64,000 bases of DNA from NCBI RefSeq assembly GCF_900547735.1, contig NZ_URHZ01000022.1, positions 3,495 through 67,494 of the forward strand, given 5' to 3'. This document shows, piece by piece, positions 24,806-33,106 of the stretch (the first letter of the stretch is position 1; each line of letters begins with the position of its first letter). A program made the translations under genes and the position numbers. The notes under the pieces were generated by a model. That model was given only the letters and a program-made list of their open reading frames with translations, had not been told where the DNA came from and ran no database searches. Origin of the DNA: an uncultured Clostridium sp. Its GTDB lineage: Bacteria; Bacillota; Clostridia; Lachnospirales; Lachnospiraceae.

Positions 24806-25444
24806 TTAATACTTCTCTTTACAGATGCGGTAATGTACCAGTCCGGAGGCCATGATTAAAGCGCAGGCCACCCCGTCCAGTACCGGTATCCCAAGTTCCC
24901 GTTCGATATAGCCGTCCGCTCCCGTATAATTGGCACAGCCGAGCACAATCGCATCCACGCAGAACTCATTGAGCGCTTCCCTTGCCGCTTTTAACAAATC
25001 CTCATTGCTGCCGCTCTCTGTGACCTTAATCGTCCTTAGCAGGTCGTCACAACGGTATTTATGAGCCAGGGCAATCTTTTTGGAAATAGAATTCGGTGAC
25101 GGTGAAATAACCGCATACCCGTTTCCCATGGACGCCGCCATCTTGAGAGACGCCTCCGCTATGCCCACCACCGGCTTTCCTGCAATCTCTCTGACCAGAT
25201 CCAGATTGGGATCCGAGTGGCAGGCCACAATATAGGCATCATAGTAATCACCGGCAGAGCGGACAAGTTCTATCATCTCCGCCCCGGAGACAGCCTGCTC
25301 CTCATAGGAACACACCAGTTTCGGGGCCTTTGTCATATGCCTCACTTCTACCTCCACCCCGGGAAGTGCAAGATTCTCAGCTTTTTTTGCCATCACCTCA
25401 TCGGTATGTTCATCGCTGTTCGGGTTAATGATCAAAATTCTCAT
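24806..25444 (-). CDS. Aspartate/glutamate-racemase-fold protein, hydantoin racemase-like
   Basis: A 212-residue member of the Asp/Glu/hydantoin racemase family. The first catalytic Cys region is VACHSDPN and the second VLGCANYTG, with INPNS at the start, as in hydantoin racemases. It likely inverts C5 of a hydantoin or a related ring so both enantiomers can be used. The ATG chosen overlaps the dctP stop by four bases and has GGGAGG upstream. The order dctP-racemase-cyclase-amidase gives a complete route for ring opening. Confidence 0.87.
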   Translation of the reverse strand: MRILIINPNSDEHTDEVMAKKAENLALPGVEVEVRHMTKAPKLVCSYEEQAVSGAEMIELVRSAGDYYDAYIVACHSDPNLDLVREIAGKPVVGIAEASLKMAASMGNGYAVISPSPNSISKKIALAHKYRCDDLLRTIKVTESGSNEDLLKAAREALNEFCVDAIVLGCANYTGADGYIERELGIPVLDGVACALIMASGLVHYRICKEKY

Positions 25445-26493
25445 TTTGTGTATGCCTCCCATACTTCAGGGGAAACCTTTGCTTTGACGCTGTCCCATTC
25501 AGGCGCCACAGCCTCCTTGAATGCCGCCCTCTGTTCATCGGTAAGATCCACGATCGTGCAGCCATAGTCCTCAATCTCCTTTGTCCAGGCAGCCTCATTG
25601 TCGAGCGCATAGCTTGTGGCAGCCTCACAGGCAGCGGTAATGGCCTCATCCAGAACCTTTTTATTTTCATCAGACAGACTGTCATAGAAGCTCTGGCTTA
25701 CCAGCCACTGCTGTGTCTGCTGAAGATGGTTTGTCTTTGTGATGTGTGTCTGCTGCTCATAAAACTTCTGGGAATAAATCAGTTCAATCGGGTTCTCCTG
25801 CGCGTCGATGGTTTTCTGCTGCAGGGCCGTATAAAGCTCGCTGAAGGAGAATGGAGTTGGAGTTGCCCCCATACACTGCCATCCTTCAATATGAAGATCG
25901 TTCTGCATAACCCTGAATGTAAGGCCCTTCAAATCGGCAGGGCTGGTAATCGGTTTATTGGCCGTAGCCACGCGGAATCCATGGACACTGTAGCCTCCCA
26001 GCCAGAAACCTGCTGCAGAATACTTCTCACGCATCACGTTCAGGAAATTCTCATCCTCCATATACTTTTTCTTTACGTCGTCTATATTGTTAAAATTATA
26101 GAAAAGGTCATAGATAACGCCGTCGTCTACGTAGTTAACGATAATGGAATTGGCAAGGCACATCTCCAGGTTTCCGCTCTGCACCATCTGGCACAGCTCA
26201 TCATCATTTCCCATGGAATTATTCGGATAAATATTGACTGCAAAAGCTCCGCCGGAATTTTTCTCCAGATAATCTTTAAGCGCCAGGCAGCCTACCTGCT
26301 GGGCCGTGCTCTCGGCTCCGCCGTGTCCGATATTAATCGTAATTGCTTCTCCGCCGGAAGCGGCTTTCTGTGTTTCGACAGACTGACCGGAATTACCCGA
26401 TTCAGCGGGTTTTGCCGCACCTGTGGAACCTCCGCAGGCAGCCAGCGTCAGAGAAGTGACAACAGCCAGGACAGACATTAAACGTTTTTTCAT
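25441..26493 (-). CDS. dctP: TRAP transporter substrate-binding protein DctP
   Basis: A 350-residue extracytoplasmic receptor. The signal sequence ends in a lipobox, LAAC, at about residues 17-20, so it is a lipoprotein anchored to the outer face of the membrane. Conserved TRAP parts include LKGLTFRVMQ (carboxylate-binding Arg), LYTALQQKTIDAQENP and the C-terminal WLVSQSFYDSLSDENK. It captures an organic acid for DctQ-DctM. AAGGAGG supports the start. It sits between the membrane subunits and the racemase, and a hairpin at 26514 in its leader may raise its mRNA level. Confidence 0.92.
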   Translation of the reverse strand: MKKRLMSVLAVVTSLTLAACGGSTGAAKPAESGNSGQSVETQKAASGGEAITINIGHGGAESTAQQVGCLALKDYLEKNSGGAFAVNIYPNNSMGNDDELCQMVQSGNLEMCLANSIIVNYVDDGVIYDLFYNFNNIDDVKKKYMEDENFLNVMREKYSAAGFWLGGYSVHGFRVATANKPITSPADLKGLTFRVMQNDLHIEGWQCMGATPTPFSFSELYTALQQKTIDAQENPIELIYSQKFYEQQTHITKTNHLQQTQQWLVSQSFYDSLSDENKKVLDEAITAACEAATSYALDNEAAWTKEIEDYGCTIVDLTDEQRAAFKEAVAPEWDSVKAKVSPEVWEAYTK

Positions 26494-26513
26494 TTCTTCC
26501 TCCTTAATTGTGA

Positions 26514-26538
26514 GGCAGTGCGGCAACAGGGCACTGCC
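26514..26538 (-). other. Stem-loop upstream of dctP
   Basis: GGCAGTGC and GCACTGCC form a perfect 8-bp stem between dctM and dctP. On the minus strand (the transcribed direction) no T-run follows, so it is not a terminator for dctM. It is placed where 5' protection of the binding-protein message would help supply excess receptor. Confidence 0.5.
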
Positions 26539-26607
26539 CTTTTTTATGTTCATAAACTGAAGCTTACTTTACAATTCACAAAGCGGTAAAAACACCGTTT
26601 CGCGCCA

Positions 26608-27906
26608 TTATCCCAGCAAATTCGGTAAAAACATCGTGATTTGAGGAATATAGGTAATCAGCATCAAAGCAAACAGGAACATAGCAATAAACGGTATTGC
26701 ATGCTTCGCAATCCTGGTAATAGGAATCTGGGTAAGGGAGTTTGCAACAAACAGGTTGGTGCCGATAGGCGGGGTTACGAATCCAATTGCCAGATTGACC
26801 GTCATAAGTACGCCAAAATGAATGGGATCCACACCGTACTGCTGTACAATCGGCAGCATAATCGGCGCCAGAATCAAAATGCAGGGAACCGTATCCATAA
26901 CCATTCCGGCAAAGAGCAGGAACAGATTGATGACCAGCAGCACTACAATCTTACTTTGTACATGTCCGACCACATAAGCGGCCAGCATCTGCGGCAGATT
27001 CAGGATCGTGAGCACACGGCCGAATACAATACAGATGGACAAAATAAGCATGACCGGCGTTGCCGTCCGGGCCGTATCGATGAGGCAGCCCGCCAGTTTC
27101 TTCAGGTTTATGGCACGGTAGGCCACTACGCCGATGAGCAGGGCATATACCACGGACACGCACGCAGCCTCAGTGGGACTGACAATGCCGCCATAGATTC
27201 CTCCCAGGATGATGACCGGAGCAAGCAGAGCGAAAAAGCTCTCCTTGAAAATATGGCCAAATCCTTTTTCCCTCAGTTTTTTGGTATTCTCGGCAATCTG
27301 GAGGTTGGTGTTGTCACGACGCATAAAATAGTAAACAATATAGGCAATCAGGCACAGGGCAATCAGGATTCCGGGTGCAAAGCCCGCAATAAACAAATCA
27401 CCGATGGAGGCGCCGGTAGCCAGTCCATATGTAATAAATGGAATACTAGGCGGTATAATTACTCCCAGGCCTCCCGCCACCGCGATCATGGCTGTAACAA
27501 AATCACGTTCATACCCGAGCTTCGTCAGAAGCGGGATGCACATCGTTCCAATCGCCGCCACAGTAGCCGGACCGGAACCACAGATGGCTCCGTAAAACAG
27601 GCAGGTAACTACGACCGCAATAGGCAGTCCGGCAGGAATATTTCCAAAGAAGTAGGAAAAAAAGTCAAATAGCCGGTTGGACATACCGCTTTCCGCCATA
27701 ATGCTGGATGAGAGCATAAAAAGCGGAATTGCCAGCAGTACATACGAATCCATCCCGTTTACCATTGTCTTAAAGAAATACTCGGCATCACAGGTAAAAG
27801 CCGGATTCATCAGATGAACCGACAGGGTCGCCCACCCCACACTGAATGCAATTGGAATTCCAAGTACCAAAAACAGAATAAAAATAATAAACATGACACC
27901 AATCAT
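26608..27906 (-). CDS. dctM: TRAP transporter large permease DctM
   Basis: A 432-residue membrane protein with about 12 helices. It carries GSGPATVAAIGTMCIPLL and GVIIPPSIPFITYG, both highly conserved in DctM, and TPPIGTNLFVANSL late in the chain. It forms the sodium-driven translocation channel with DctQ and receives substrate from DctP. Its start overlaps the dctQ stop by four bases. Confidence 0.94.
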   Translation of the reverse strand: MIGVMFIIFILFLVLGIPIAFSVGWATLSVHLMNPAFTCDAEYFFKTMVNGMDSYVLLAIPLFMLSSSIMAESGMSNRLFDFFSYFFGNIPAGLPIAVVVTCLFYGAICGSGPATVAAIGTMCIPLLTKLGYERDFVTAMIAVAGGLGVIIPPSIPFITYGLATGASIGDLFIAGFAPGILIALCLIAYIVYYFMRRDNTNLQIAENTKKLREKGFGHIFKESFFALLAPVIILGGIYGGIVSPTEAACVSVVYALLIGVVAYRAINLKKLAGCLIDTARTATPVMLILSICIVFGRVLTILNLPQMLAAYVVGHVQSKIVVLLVINLFLLFAGMVMDTVPCILILAPIMLPIVQQYGVDPIHFGVLMTVNLAIGFVTPPIGTNLFVANSLTQIPITRIAKHAIPFIAMFLFALMLITYIPQITMFLPNLLG

Positions 27907-28415
27907 ACCGCATCCCTCACTTCCTGTTTTGTGCCGCTCTTATCAGATAGCTTTCTGAAACGGCCATAAAACTTCTGAATGATACGGATCACACTGATGC
28001 AGAGACCTGTCATAAGCGCGCCGTAAACAAAAACCATCGGAAGATGCAGCCCCGCAGAGGTCTGATGACGCGCCGCGAGCTGCTGCATGGAACGGAGTGC
28101 GGCCGGAATCAGATAAAATATAAACAGCGCTCCCACCACATCCTGAATCAGACTGAATACGGGAATTACTTTAGGGCAAAGCACCTCAATAATATTCACC
28201 CTGATGTGTGTTCCATTCCGGATCCCATAACTGATGCCCATAAATACAAACCAGATAAACATATACCGGGTAGCTTCCTCCGACCAGGTAAGCGGAGCCT
28301 TTACTACATACCGGAAAAATACGTGTGTTGTCATCATCACCACAATCCCGCATAAAAAGATTGCCATCAGCACCTCCTCAAAGTGCTGATCCAGCCAGCG
28401 TAATGCTGCTTTCAT
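27903..28415 (-). CDS. dctQ: TRAP transporter small permease DctQ
   Basis: A 170-residue protein with four hydrophobic helices and the family motif RYVVKAPLTWSEEATRYMFIW. It scaffolds DctM in the inner membrane. First of the three transporter genes, 30 bases after the aspartate-dehydrogenase-like gene. Confidence 0.93.
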   Translation of the reverse strand: MKAALRWLDQHFEEVLMAIFLCGIVVMMTTHVFFRYVVKAPLTWSEEATRYMFIWFVFMGISYGIRNGTHIRVNIIEVLCPKVIPVFSLIQDVVGALFIFYLIPAALRSMQQLAARHQTSAGLHLPMVFVYGALMTGLCISVIRIIQKFYGRFRKLSDKSGTKQEVRDAV

Positions 28416-28445
28416 AGCTTCTCCCCCTCTTCTGCATGAAACTTT

Positions 28446-29195
28446 TTATACAAACCGGAATCCGGCTCCCCCGAGCACACGATCCAGGCTTCCGCAGGCA
28501 GATAGAGGTACATATTTTCCGGAAACCCCGCCTTCGGAGAAACTGGAAACACGGATTGTAAAATCAATCCCCTGTCCGGCCAGATGAATCACGTGAGTGT
28601 TCGTATTGACAGCCGGGTCTGCCGTAATTTTCGACCAGGTGCGATCAAATCCGATGCCTGCAAGAGCGATAGCCGCATGGACATTTACATTCTTCGGATA
28701 TAGTTCCGTCGCTTTTCTCGTCGGCCCCTCATAGAGGACGGTCAGTTCCGTATCGTCACGGCCCAGGCTCTTCGGATTCTTAATCGTCTCCACCGTCACT
28801 TCCGTGAGTGCCTCACGGCCGTCGAAAATTCCATCCAGCCCAAGAATCGCCCCGTGGGGAAGAAATACATTTGTACCGTATTTTTTACTGAGTTCCTCCG
28901 ACTTTGCCCTGAGTCCGTCGTCCCGGAATGCCGTCATGGAAAATGGCATAAAACTGCAGCAGGACAGCACGTCCTCCAGATTGTCTGTAACCACCTCCGC
29001 ATTTGCGCACTCTACTACCAGGTCAAGTCCCTCAAACATCCCCTTTTCCAGTTTGGCAGCCACCTTAACACTGCCCAGATCTCCCGCCTTTAAAAACGGA
29101 TCATATACAAATGCGATTTCCACATCCTGTCTCGCCAGCACATGACCAATCATGGCCCTTCCAATCTTTCCTCCGCCTAAAAACGCAATTTTCAT
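28446..29195 (-). CDS. Aspartate dehydrogenase (NadX-like)
   Basis: A 249-residue Rossmann-fold oxidoreductase. The nucleotide-binding loop GGGKIGRAM is at residues 7-15. The C-terminal half has the aspartate dehydrogenase pattern PKNVNVHAAIALAGIGFDRT and the ADPAVNTNTHVI segment. The known reaction is NAD(P)-linked oxidative deamination of L-aspartate to iminoaspartate/oxaloacetate. In Thermotoga the enzyme feeds NAD synthesis, but no nadA or nadC is present here. Its place with an aminotransferase, a carbamoyl amidase and a transporter argues for aspartate catabolism. Confidence 0.85.
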   Translation of the reverse strand: MKIAFLGGGKIGRAMIGHVLARQDVEIAFVYDPFLKAGDLGSVKVAAKLEKGMFEGLDLVVECANAEVVTDNLEDVLSCCSFMPFSMTAFRDDGLRAKSEELSKKYGTNVFLPHGAILGLDGIFDGREALTEVTVETIKNPKSLGRDDTELTVLYEGPTRKATELYPKNVNVHAAIALAGIGFDRTWSKITADPAVNTNTHVIHLAGQGIDFTIRVSSFSEGGVSGKYVPLSACGSLDRVLGGAGFRFV

Positions 29196-29239
29196 TCCTG
29201 TACCTTCCTCCTTTACCCCTCACAATAAGCTGCTTCATT

Positions 29240-30454
29240 TTATTTCTCTTTGCGGTACCTCTCCAAAAGTATAAGCAGACGCTCAATTGCCGCTACCGCA
29301 TTTTCCTTGTTCTGTGAAAAATTAATCCGGAATTGATGGATATACTGAGGCCCGAATTCCGTGCCCGGTGTGACAATCACCGAAGCCATCTCACGCGCAA
29401 TCCTGATAAACTGGTGTAGTGAAACATCCAGTTCCGGAATCGTGATAAAAAGATAACTGCCGCCTTCCGAAGGTCTGGCATACACGCCCGGCACACCGGA
29501 GAGTTTTTCCATAATTGCATCACGGATTTCCTGATGGTTCTTCACCCTGTTTTCCATCCAGCCATCCGGCTCATTAAACCATGTGGTGAATACCGCCTGG
29601 TTATATCCGCTGCACCTGAGCGCCATGATAGCCTGAAGCTTTTCCATTCGTTCAATAATTTCAGCCGTTCCGAAAGCCACGCCCAGACGGTATCCGCTCA
29701 GCGACTCTGTCTTCGACGGACCCATGATGGTAATGAGATTATCCGGTATTTTTTTCTGTGCACAGAGATGCGTATAAGTTACATCCGAATAAACCTGACG
29801 GGAATAAAGTTCATCCACGATCAGTGTGACTCCGTATTCCGCCGCCAATTCCGCAATCCGGCAGATCTCATCATAGGAATATACACAGCCGACCGGATTA
29901 TTGGGATTAGAGAAAAGGAAAAGTTTTACCCCGTCCTTAAAAACCGCTTCCAGCGCCTGCAGATCAATCCCCGCTCCTTCTTTACGGTTTTCATAATCCA
30001 TCAATACAGGCACCAATTCACCGTGAAAAAACTCTACCATTTTTCTGTTTGCAAAATAGTCGGGCTCTACGATGGCAACCCTGTCGCCCGGCAGGATATT
30101 GCTCCCCATTGCCAGAAATAAGGCTCCCTGTGTACCGGGAGTCAGAATGAGATTCTGCTCCGGATCGATTCCGGCTCCTGTAAAAACTGCCAGACGGGAC
30201 GCTACATGCTCCAGCACGCTCTTTTTCCCGCGGTACGGCGTATAAGCCTGGACGGCCCCCGCCTTCACTCCCTCCGCAAACACCTCAAAGCTTCCCGGCG
30301 TCGGCTCATGCGCATCGACATCCCCATGGGAAAAATCCACCATAGGCCCCGTAAGCTTCTCTCCCCTGAATTCCAGCGCCGCAGACTTTTGAAGGCTCTC
30401 CTGCCCTGGAGCATTATCAATTCCAAGCTTTTCAAACTTCTCCGCTATTGTCAT
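29240..30454 (-). CDS. Class I/II pyridoxal-phosphate aminotransferase
   Basis: A 404-residue fold-type I aminotransferase. The substrate and cofactor sites are visible as TPGTQGALFLAMGS, NPNNPVG, DELYSRQVY and the PLP-lysine motif GPSKTESLSGYRLG. AGGAGG lies ahead of the ATG. It is the first structural gene of the operon, downstream of a promoter and a LysR-type site at 30501-30529. It probably transfers the amino group of aspartate or a related product to a 2-oxo acid; the specificity cannot be read directly. Confidence 0.88.
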   Translation of the reverse strand: MTIAEKFEKLGIDNAPGQESLQKSAALEFRGEKLTGPMVDFSHGDVDAHEPTPGSFEVFAEGVKAGAVQAYTPYRGKKSVLEHVASRLAVFTGAGIDPEQNLILTPGTQGALFLAMGSNILPGDRVAIVEPDYFANRKMVEFFHGELVPVLMDYENRKEGAGIDLQALEAVFKDGVKLFLFSNPNNPVGCVYSYDEICRIAELAAEYGVTLIVDELYSRQVYSDVTYTHLCAQKKIPDNLITIMGPSKTESLSGYRLGVAFGTAEIIERMEKLQAIMALRCSGYNQAVFTTWFNEPDGWMENRVKNHQEIRDAIMEKLSGVPGVYARPSEGGSYLFITIPELDVSLHQFIRIAREMASVIVTPGTEFGPQYIHQFRINFSQNKENAVAAIERLLILLERYRKEK

Positions 30455-30500
30455 ATCTACCTGTCCTCCTGATAATCTCGATTAATATTTCGTTACTCTG

Positions 30501-30529
30501 ATCTTATCATTGGGGTGATATATTGTCCA
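30501..30529 (-). promoter_or_regulatory. Promoter of the aminotransferase-to-symporter operon
   Basis: On the minus strand TGGACA and TAAGAT are separated by 17 bases. The spacer contains ATATATCACC (plus strand GGTGATATAT, 30514-30523), which is also found in the palindrome upstream of the lysR gene. Confidence 0.78.
30514..30523. promoter_or_regulatory. Putative LysR-regulator half site in the operon promoter
   Basis: GGTGATATAT lies inside the promoter spacer, directly beside the -35. The same ten bases begin the 14-bp palindrome at 31573. Two occurrences only at the two control regions of this locus suggest a common regulator-binding site. Confidence 0.5.
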
Positions 30530-30581
30530 ATAGACAGGGGGACATATACTTATGTCGAAAACGGAATAGTGGCATCCGCAC

Positions 30582-31541
30582 TTACCCCGGCATCGGGCTG
30601 TTCTTCAGATATTCGACAAATATTTTCTGCAGCTCGGTACACTGATCGCTGTTATAATAGGCCCTCAGTTCACGGCTCGTGTCCGGATGGGCAATCTTAT
30701 AAAAGGTCAGCTCTTCCGACGGTCCCACATAATAGGGGATACTGGCCCTGATAAACGTGATTCCCGAACCTGTCCCGGCAAGATAGTATGCGCTGATAAG
30801 CTGATCCATTTCCATCACGATGGTCGGTTCAAATCCGGCGTCACGGCAGATCTTCAAACCACGCCGGTGCATATCATTGCCTCTCTTTAAGAACAGGAAA
30901 TTCTCTTTTGCAAACACTTGCATCGGCACGCTCGGAAGGTCCGGCGCCAGAAAACGGCCATTGCAGATATCCCCATAACAGACGGCCTGCTGCCGGAGTT
31001 TTTCATTAATTTCCAATGCGCTGGGAACCGCCAGGATGATATTCTCTTTTTTCAGAACGATGGAATTAAATTTAGACGGCATATTGGGCTCTACCGAGAT
31101 ACCCAAATCCACGATTCCGGCCTGGAGGAATTTTCTCAAATCGCTGTCGTTTGTCTCGATCAGCTTGATGTTAATTCCAGGATTTTCCAGCCTGAATGCC
31201 GCGACCAGCGGCGGAAGAACGTAGGTACAGAAAAAAGACGGGGCGCCGATATTTAAATCAGATTTCCGATGGCGGCGCATTTCGTTGCAGTACAATTCTA
31301 TTTCTTCCTGAATCTCCTGCATCTTTCGGAAATATTCCACAAAGACTTCACCTTCCGGCGTCACTTTAAGCGGTACGGAGCCACGGTCAAAAATCTGTGT
31401 ACCCAGATTTCCCTCCACCCGTTTCACAATCTTACTGAGCGCCGGCTGCGTGATATAATACTTTTCCGCCGCCCGCGAAAAACTCCGCTCTTCACAGACC
31501 GCCAGAATATACAGCATATCCCTTACTTCAACTGGTTCCAT
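30582..31541 (-). CDS. LysR-family transcriptional regulator
   Basis: A 319-residue regulator with an N-terminal winged helix-turn-helix (FSRAAEKYYITQPALSKIVKRVEGNLGTQIFDRG) and a C-terminal effector-binding domain (about residues 90-295). LysR proteins bind T-N11-A palindromes and respond to a pathway metabolite. It precedes the ureide/TRAP operon in the same direction. The ATG used has GGAG eleven bases upstream; the ATG at 31550 is only two bases from that GGAG and so less likely. Likely autoregulated through 31573-31586. Confidence 0.9.
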   Translation of the reverse strand: MEPVEVRDMLYILAVCEERSFSRAAEKYYITQPALSKIVKRVEGNLGTQIFDRGSVPLKVTPEGEVFVEYFRKMQEIQEEIELYCNEMRRHRKSDLNIGAPSFFCTYVLPPLVAAFRLENPGINIKLIETNDSDLRKFLQAGIVDLGISVEPNMPSKFNSIVLKKENIILAVPSALEINEKLRQQAVCYGDICNGRFLAPDLPSVPMQVFAKENFLFLKRGNDMHRRGLKICRDAGFEPTIVMEMDQLISAYYLAGTGSGITFIRASIPYYVGPSEELTFYKIAHPDTSRELRAYYNSDQCTELQKIFVEYLKNSPMPG

Positions 31542-31572
31542 TCTGTTCATCACTCCTTTATGTTTTGTACAA

Positions 31573-31586
31573 GGTGATATATCACC
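31573..31586. promoter_or_regulatory. Perfect 14-bp palindrome, putative regulator operator
   Basis: GGTGATATATCACC lies just downstream of the lysR promoter -10, about where transcription starts. That position would give repression of its own gene. Confidence 0.6.
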
Positions 31587-31598
31587 CTTCATGTTAAT

Positions 31599-31628
31599 AT
31601 TATATCAGATTAAACATCATTGATCCAA
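31599..31628 (-). promoter_or_regulatory. Promoter of the lysR-family gene
   Basis: On the minus strand TTGGAT and TATAAT are separated by 18 bases. The palindrome at 31573 is immediately downstream. Confidence 0.7.
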
Positions 31629-31670
31629 TCGAAAGTTCTTCTAGAGCATCTTCCTGCCCGGAGAGCTTTT

Positions 31671-31697
31671 TATATCATAGGAGTTTCCTATGATATA
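31671..31697. other. Perfect 12-bp inverted repeat after the hom terminator
   Basis: TATATCATAGGA, GTT, then the exact complement, bordered by T on one side and A on the other, so it can act as a terminator in both directions. It shares its A-run with the hom terminator at 31697 and probably works as a second stop ahead of the lysR promoter. Confidence 0.65.
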
Positions 31698-31734
31698 AAA
31701 AAAGCCCATATCTACCGCAAAGGTAAATACGAGC
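31697..31734 (-). terminator. Intrinsic terminator of the pheB-hom operon
   Basis: On the minus strand GCTCGTATTTACC pairs with GGTAGATATGGGC over 13 positions (several G-U) around TTTGC, followed by seven T. Confidence 0.85.
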
Positions 31735-31832
31735 TTTCTCTGTCCGTTTTTTAATCTCATCCTTATATCTTAAACTTTTGACTCATTCTTTTATATTATT
31801 CTTATTCTTATATCTTATTATTCAGGATCTTA

Positions 31833-31892
31833 TTATTCAGCAGGTGCTTTCGCATCATCTTTCATAATAACTGCCTCCGCACCGGCAGCTTC
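31833..31892 (-). other. In-frame 19-codon extension beyond the hom TAG stop
   Basis: Directly after the TAG of hom the same frame stays open for EAAGAEAVIMKDDAKAPAE and ends at TAA. The peptide is Ala/Glu/Lys-rich and looks like a protein tail rather than random sequence. Either a recent nonsense mutation trimmed the enzyme or the TAG is read through at some level. An ATG inside it with GGAGG upstream would give only a 10-residue peptide. Confidence 0.5.
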
Positions 31893-33101
31893 CTAAGCGC
31901 GGATCATCTGGCGGATATCTCCAAAAGCGGCAGCCACCTTCCGATACCTGGATTCGGTCATCTCACCGGTCAGAACGGCGAATTCATCCATATCCGGCAG
32001 CTCAATCACCTCCGACTTGCCAAAAGCGGCCTCCACATCAGACAATTTTTCCTCCACGGTTCCTGCAAAACGGATAAAATATCTGAATTTCATTTCTTTC
32101 ACTTCAGACAATTCCTGCTTTTCACCGGTCCAGCCAAGAGGCACATTATCGGTCATATGACAGGACGCCTCCATGATATCGGCAACCACTGCGCTGGCGG
32201 TCGGCAGTTTTCCTGCTCCGCTTCCGTAGAACATCAAAGTTCCGGCCATGTTGCCGCGAACCATCACCGCGTTAAATACGTCGCTCACTCCATAAAGAGG
32301 GTGATCCCTGCCGATCATCATCGGGCAGACAAACACGCTGGTTTTGCCGTCGACCATACGGCTGCTTCCGAACAGCTTGACGGAGGTTCCCATCTTTGCC
32401 GCGTACTTAAAGTCGGTATCGGTAATCTTCGTAATTCCTTCCGTGTAAACTTCTTCGTAATTGACTTCCTTCTGGAGAGCCAGAGACGTAAGAATCGTTA
32501 TTTTCCGGCAGGTGTCGTATCCTTCCACATCGGCCTCGGGATTACGCTCGGCATATCCCAGTTCCTGGGCCTTTTTAAGCGCCTCCTCAAATGTCTGGCC
32601 CTCTCTGTCCATCTTGCTGAGGATAAAGTTGGTCGTCCCGTTCAGGATGCCGCTGATTTCCAGAATCTGCTCTCCTGCGAGACACTGGACCATGGGGCGG
32701 ATAATCGGAATTCCGCCGCCGACACTGGCCTCGAACAGAAAATTAATATTTTTGTCCCTGGCAATCTGAAGCAGCTCCGTCCCGTGCGCCGCTACCAGCG
32801 CTTTATTGGATGTAACCACCTGTTTTCCGGCAAGCAGGCAGGCTTTTGCAAACGCATAGGCCGGATTCACACCGCCCATGGCTTCCACAACAATTCCCAC
32901 TTCCTCGTCCTTTTCTATAATGGAAAAATCATGTACAATCAGGCCTTCATGAGGATCACCCGCGAATTCACGCAGATCCAGTATGTATTTTACGACAATG
33001 TCCTGACCTGTCTTCTTTTTGATTATCTCTCTGTTTGTCTCTAATACTTCCACGACACCGGAACCAATCGTTCCATATCCCATTACCGCTACCTGAATCA
33101 T
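31893..33101 (-). CDS. hom: Homoserine dehydrogenase
   Basis: A 402-residue enzyme that reduces aspartate semialdehyde to homoserine, on the way to threonine and methionine. The N-terminal GYGTIGSGV is the NAD(P) loop, and SNKALVA and GGGIPIIRP form the core. NPEADVEGYDTCRKITILTSLA is the catalytic region. A short C-terminal ACT-like domain (KFRYFIRFAGTVEEKLS) is somewhat brief. It lies five bases after pheB. It ends at TAG with an open frame behind it (see 31833), so a longer ancestral C-terminus is possible. Confidence 0.95.
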   Translation of the reverse strand: MIQVAVMGYGTIGSGVVEVLETNREIIKKKTGQDIVVKYILDLREFAGDPHEGLIVHDFSIIEKDEEVGIVVEAMGGVNPAYAFAKACLLAGKQVVTSNKALVAAHGTELLQIARDKNINFLFEASVGGGIPIIRPMVQCLAGEQILEISGILNGTTNFILSKMDREGQTFEEALKKAQELGYAERNPEADVEGYDTCRKITILTSLALQKEVNYEEVYTEGITKITDTDFKYAAKMGTSVKLFGSSRMVDGKTSVFVCPMMIGRDHPLYGVSDVFNAVMVRGNMAGTLMFYGSGAGKLPTASAVVADIMEASCHMTDNVPLGWTGEKQELSEVKEMKFRYFIRFAGTVEEKLSDVEAAFGKSEVIELPDMDEFAVLTGEMTESRYRKVAAAFGDIRQMIRA

Positions 33102-33106
33102 AATCT

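Noticed and set aside
26514..26550. Terminator between dctM and dctP
   Set aside because: The T-run follows the hairpin only on the plus strand, opposite to transcription of these genes.
26641..27672. Plus-strand frame of 343 codons opposite dctM
   Set aside because: It encodes a very hydrophilic, His/Gln/Arg-rich sequence with no motif, complementary to the hydrophobic DctM; a shadow.
31833..31865. A 10-codon peptide gene with GGAGG upstream
   Set aside because: Too short and in frame with the hom extension; better explained as the tail of an ancestral hom.
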